Of a DNA stretch of 55,000 nt, positions 50,571 through 55,000 are shown piece by piece. Positions within the stretch are counted from its first letter, which is position 1. Each line of letters opens with the position of its first letter. The stretch is from Symbiodinium natans (Eukaryota > Sar > Dinophyceae > Suessiales > Symbiodiniaceae), in NCBI GenBank assembly GCA_905221605.1, contig CAJNDS010000872.1:1-55000 (forward strand). The letters are read 5' to 3'. The notes beneath the pieces are model-generated. The model ran no database searches. It was not told where the DNA came from and saw only the letters and a program-made list of their open reading frames with translations. Position numbers and translations under genes: made by a program.

Positions 50571-53210
50571 ATGTCGGTTTCGGCGAGTGACGCTTCAGAT
50601 TCAGGAGCCTTGGAGAGTCACGAGTCACAGGACAGCAGCGACAGCGACGAGAGGGACACATCCAGAGCGACCAGAGAGAGTCAGAGTGACAGTGGGTCTG
50701 GCGATGTCTCCAACGGGGCCTCAGAAACAGATAGCTCCGAGGGGGCCTCTGCAGAGGAGCAAGAGAAGAGTGTGAAACAGAGCCCCAGGAGTTCAGGCGA
50801 GTCAGGTGCCGAGGGGCAGCGTGGAGGAGCTTCGTCGTCCAGCTCGTCTTCATCCAGTTCGTCATCCTCAGAGTCGTCAGATCCTTCGCCGGAGTGTGAA
50901 GCAGATGCCGCCGAGCCCGTTTATGAGACGGAGACGGAGCACAAGATTCGTCACGATTTCCCGGCCAGGACGGCGTCTTGTGGGCGTTGCTTTTACTACA
51001 AAAATCGAGAGTCATGGAAGCAGCAAGCCTTTTACAGGCATCCCCTGACGGAGCTGCCGGTCACCTGGCTCGCAGAGAAGAGTGAGCCAGAGAAGAACGC
51101 GTGGCACGTCGGCTGTGCGGTTTGCAAGAAGCACGGCTTTCAGAGTGTCATGGCCAACTTCATGGCTGAGCCGAAGCTGGGCAACATCAAGCGTCATCAG
51201 AAGAGCGGACAGCACCAGCGTGCCGTGGCTCTGGAAGTCAGGGCTCTCCAAAGGCAACTTCCTCAAGAGGGTGAGCAAGAAGGAGAGTGTGCGCGTGAAA
51301 ACCCTTTCTCGGTGAGAAGTGTGCATGTTTTATTCCAGCAGCTGCTCATCAAGACGGGTGAATCCTTTCAGAACTTTCCCAAGTTCTTGAAGACGGCCCG
51401 CATGAGTGGGGCCGAAGTGCCTCAGGGATCGACAGGTCCACGAGTGTCGAGTCAGCTGACCCAGGTCATGGCTGAGCGTGAAACCGACATGACGACCAAG
51501 ATCCTCACAGGCAGTGTCATTGCCGGCTTGGCCCAGGATGCCAGAGACGGCAAAGCCCCGGTGTTGCTCAAGTGTGTTCTCTGGTCGTGGCCACGGGGGC
51601 TGCCACGTACTCTAGTGTCAGGGGTGACAAGTGTGAGTGCAGGCAAAGGACCTCCCTGGATGCAGAGGGTGATGTTCACGCCAGAAGCCGGGTTACACAA
51701 GGCGGACGGTCTGGTTCAGGCAGTGTCACACTGCCACCTGCCTGAAAGAAGAGCGCCTCTGATTCTGTTCCTTTAGTTTAGATGCTGAGAGTGAGTGTGG
51801 AATGCCTTGAACTCACTGTCCTGCAGGTTCGAAGAGTGACGAGGACCTCGCAGCGAACTTGGAGAAGATCTTGTTTGTCGCTACGGACGCAGCGTCAGAC
51901 CAATTGAAGGCGGCGGATCTGGCCACAGCTCGGTTGAAGAAGTGTGTGTTTCGTTGCGAGGACAGCTGTCACAATGCCCTGACAGTTCTGAAGCACGCTC
52001 TAAAGAACCATGAGGAGTTGCTGGAAACAGACAAGCTGCTAGTGTCAGGCAAAAAGCCGTACAGCCTCAGCAAGCTGATGTCGACATCGTCGCATTATGC
52101 CAGCGTCTTTCAAAAGGAACAGGCTGCCGATGCGGTGCAGGTGTTGAAGCACCTTGGGTGGGCTCCGCAGCGTTTCGACAGCAGGCCGGCCCTGTGAGCA
52201 ATTTTGTTTTGCTTTAGTAAGTCAAGAGACACTGAGTCACTACTTAGACAAGACATAGCCAAGAAAACTGTCCCGTCAGGAAGACACCGTATTCGCGGCT
52301 GAGTGTGCGTCTGAAAACAAGCTGTGTCTACACTGGCCACCGAATATGAGGGTGATGATCCAGAAAGAGCGGAAGCGGCGAGGTACCTGCTGGAGGAGCT
52401 GTCAGGGTACCACTCAAGCCGCTGGCTTCTGGTTCTGGGCGGCATGCTCGCCGACCTCCTCTTCGAGCATTCCAGATGGGTGCATGCAGGAGACGTGGAT
52501 GACCCTGACCCCGTCGCTGTGACCAAGGCAATGCACACGTTCATGGAAAGGTGAGTCTTCTCTTCGTGGAGGGCCTTGCCGTGGCCGAATCTTTCCGAGG
52601 ATTTACGTCGGAAGTCTTGAAGTTCTTACAGACCCCGAGAGTCGTGTACGCAAAGAAAACTGAGTTTGTCATGTCAGTGACGCCAGAGGACTTGACAAGG
52701 TGCCTGGGTCTCATGCGTGACCTCGTTGCAGCTGTGAAGGCTTGAAGCGTACAAACCCGAGTAATATTCCCACGTGCAGGAACTTAAAAGTAACCTTTCA
52801 GTAAGCCCAGCATCCAGCCCTGACAGGTGATGGTGTCTGCAGTGTCTCCAAGCGACCTGAGCTGGCAGAGTCAGTTCGCTTCTTATCGCTTGCCCTCTCC
52901 TTGGAACCAGCAGAGTCATGATTTCAGTCACCTTCGCGAGCGTGACAGAGAGACTCTCAAGAGCAAACTGCGGGCCAGTCTGGTGCGCATATGGGCGACT
53001 GCGGGGCGCGACACCGAGCAGTGTTGGTGTGAGTACTTGAAGCTGCTGCCCCGAGCCGAGGCCAACTACAAGGAGGGAATGAGTCTGAAACAGGCCTGGG
53101 CGGCTGCGTCCAGAGACTTTCCGGAACTCTTGCACGCACACACATATGCATTCTGCAACACCATGCCTGGTGAATTCCGACCCTGCTCGGGAAAAGGGAA
53201 TGAAGCAAGG
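50571..53210 (+). CDS. Multi-exon zinc-finger protein, hAT/ZNF862-like, transposon-derived
   Basis: Exon 1 (50571-51573) starts ATG and has an acidic Ser-rich region with a run of 13 Ser (residues 88-100), then a zinc finger C182-x2-C185…H209-x5-H215 (CAVCKKHG … NIKRHQKSGQH) like the TTF/hAT N-terminal finger. T|GT … CAG|GT joins exon 2 (51827-52197) with CSKSDEDLAANLEKILFVAT, then CHNALTVLKHALKNHEELLE. Exon 3 is about 52321-52549 (YLLEELSGYHSSRWLLVLGG). Exon 4 is about 52570-52730 (VKFVMSVTPEDL-type, TPRVVYAKKTEFVMSVTPED). Exon 5 (52827 on, after CCTGACAG) reads SPSDLSWQSQFASYRLPSPW, later KEGMSLKQAWAAASRDFPEL. The frame ends just after the start of the duplicated segment. The exon 2-4 junctions are unsettled. 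It is probably a domesticated or decayed hAT-type transposase; catalytic residues cannot be confirmed. Confidence 0.6.
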
Positions 53211-55000
53211 CAATGACCCGTTTGACCATAAGGGAGAACCGACCAAACCGCCCAGCAGATTTGGCTTCTATGCTCAAAAACTTGTCGGTGCGTAATGCCA
53301 TATTATATGATATTGTGTGATACTATGTGATACTATGTGCTATTCTAGTGTTATAAAATATGTTGTAGCATTTTACTTTCTATCGTAGTTTACTTTACAT
53401 TTATTTGTGCTGTATTATATTTTTTTATAATATATCATCTTATATTCTATGATATTTCTTTATGTTATGTTATGTTATGTTATGTTGTGTTATGTTATGT
53501 TATGTTATGTTATGTTCTTATATTATATTATCTTATGTTATATTATGTTATATGATGTCTCTTATTATATTGTATTATAAGAAACATTTTCTTCAGATAT
53601 TCTATGTTACTTCATTTTTGGATTATCATATTTTTCTGTTTTGCTTTATGTTGTTATGTTAGATGATAGTAAATAGAAAAGTATTATAATATCATTCATT
53701 ATAGTGTACTTTATCATATTATATTCTTTTGTATTTTTAAAATATTTTTCTATTAGATTTTATTAGATACACAATACATGATAAAATATTTTTTATATTG
53801 TATTTTATATATTATATTCTATTATCTTGTATTGCATTGTACAAAATATATTGTACTATATTGTATCAAAATTAAATAAACATAAAACTGCGTTATATGA
53901 GATTTTATTATATATTATGTTACATTATCTTCTATTATCTTTATCTTTATCTTATCTTATCTTATCTTATATTAGATTGTACTACATCATATTACATGAA
54001 ATTGTGTTATGTGATTTGTATTGTCTTGTCTCGTCTTGTCTTGTCTTGTCTTGTATTGTATTGCATTTTATGAGTTATTACTTTCTTATTCACACGCATA
54101 CACACATATGGTGTCGTAGTAGTCGTAGTAGCTCCCCACCCATGGCTCCATCCCTGCCCCCTCCCCACCCTCTCAGCTGATTTTGAATAAGGGCCCCAGC
54201 GCATGCCCTTGCTCCGCTCCCCCGCTTCACCCCTGGCCCCTCCCCATCCTCCCCGCGCTGCCCACCCCACCCATCCATCCACCTCACTCATTATTGGTTC
54301 ATGGGGCCCCTCATGGCTCCATCCCTGGCTCCCGCTAGCCGTGGCCCCATGAGATCATTGATGGGGCCACCCCACCCATGGCTCCATCCCTGGCCCCTCC
54401 CCACCCTATCAGCTGACTTAAGGGCCCCAGTCCATGCCCGCTTGCTCCGCTCTCTCCGCCCTCGCCGCCCTCTCTGCCCACTCCGACTGTACACCCATAT
54501 GGCTTCATCCCTTGGCCCCTCCCCACCCATGGCTCCATCCCTGACCCCTCCCCACCCTATCAGCTGACTTTGACACATGTAAGCTTGCTCCCCTCGCTCC
54601 GGCCTCCCCGCCCTCCCCGCCCGCTCCGCCTGTCCACCCACGGCTTCATCAGCTGACTTTGAAGGGTCCCAGTGCTGCCCGCTTGCTCCGCTCTCTCCGC
54701 CCTCCTCGCCCGCTCCGCCTGTCCACCCATGGCTTCTTCATCATTGGCCCCTCCCTATCCTCCCCGCGCTCTGCCCACCCCACCCAGGTCATTATTGGTT
54801 GATGGGGCTCCTCATGGCTCCATCCCGGGCTCCCCCCGTCGCCCCCATCCATGAGGTCATGGATGGGGCCAGGGCCCATATCCCCTGCCGCCTACTGCCC
54901 GCTCTGCCACCTATTGCCCGCTCTGCCCCCCCCACCCATGGCTCCGGCCCCTCCCCACCCTATCAGCTGACTTAAGGGCCCCAGTCCATGCCCGCTTGCT
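53131..55000. repeat. Segmental duplication, copy 2 (runs off the window)
   Basis: Colinear with 41713-43571, offset about 11.4 kb. It starts inside the last coding exon of the 50571 gene at TGCACGCACACACATATGCA. It lacks a 15-bp piece near 54220 and has about 56 bp extra near 54813-54870 relative to copy 1. Confidence 0.95.

Overview
This window is nuclear DNA of a dinoflagellate, most likely a Suessiales-type lineage (Symbiodiniaceae or Polarella-like; the genus is not provable from sequence alone). The evidence is: plant-type TTTAGGG telomere repeats scattered as interstitial arrays; GC-rich split genes whose reading-frame-consistent introns often use GC or GA donors and usually an AG|G acceptor; pentatricopeptide and eEF1A-lysine-methyltransferase-like genes; and no sign of bacterial operons, rRNA or tRNA genes.

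Layout. From 1 to about 38.5 kb almost every gap between short coding islands (20-100 codons) holds a TTTAGGG/CCCTAAA array or a short terminal-inverted-repeat element. Conceptual splicing shows that many of these arrays and elements are intronic. Clear genes here are: a SAM methyltransferase (minus strand, 5.16-6.49 kb, two GA-AG introns); a kinase with a long uninterrupted frame (minus, 7.2-8.66 kb); a long helical multi-exon gene (minus, about 18.7-24.7 kb); and several hypothetical genes (27.7-28.0, 28.5-29.2, 29.6-30.1, 31.4-32.8, 33.6-34.3, 34.7-36.2, 38.07-38.5 kb, mostly minus). The block from 9.8 to 16.3 kb is repeats: an AT-rich palindromic satellite, a nested fold-back, a 14-copy 88-bp minisatellite and 2.9 kb of duplicated pyrimidine-rich DNA.

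From 38.6 kb to the end there are no telomeric arrays. This part holds a five-exon pentatricopeptide (PPR) gene (minus, 38.65-41.3 kb), a segmental duplication (41.71-43.57 kb repeated at 53.13-55.0 kb), ACT/ACC trinucleotide expansions, a roughly 0.47 kb tandem duplication, a frameshifted coiled-coil ORF, a Ser-rich methyltransferase-fold ORF with an SPPC motif, and a multi-exon zinc-finger/hAT-like gene whose 3' end coincides with the start of the duplicated segment.

The most interesting signal is a set of at least seven short (85-155 bp) terminal-inverted-repeat families. In the best cases they occupy exactly one predicted intron and carry the splice sites in their own ends, so they are introner-like. 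Exon calls come from reading frames and splice-site phase by eye; none is backed by a transcript.
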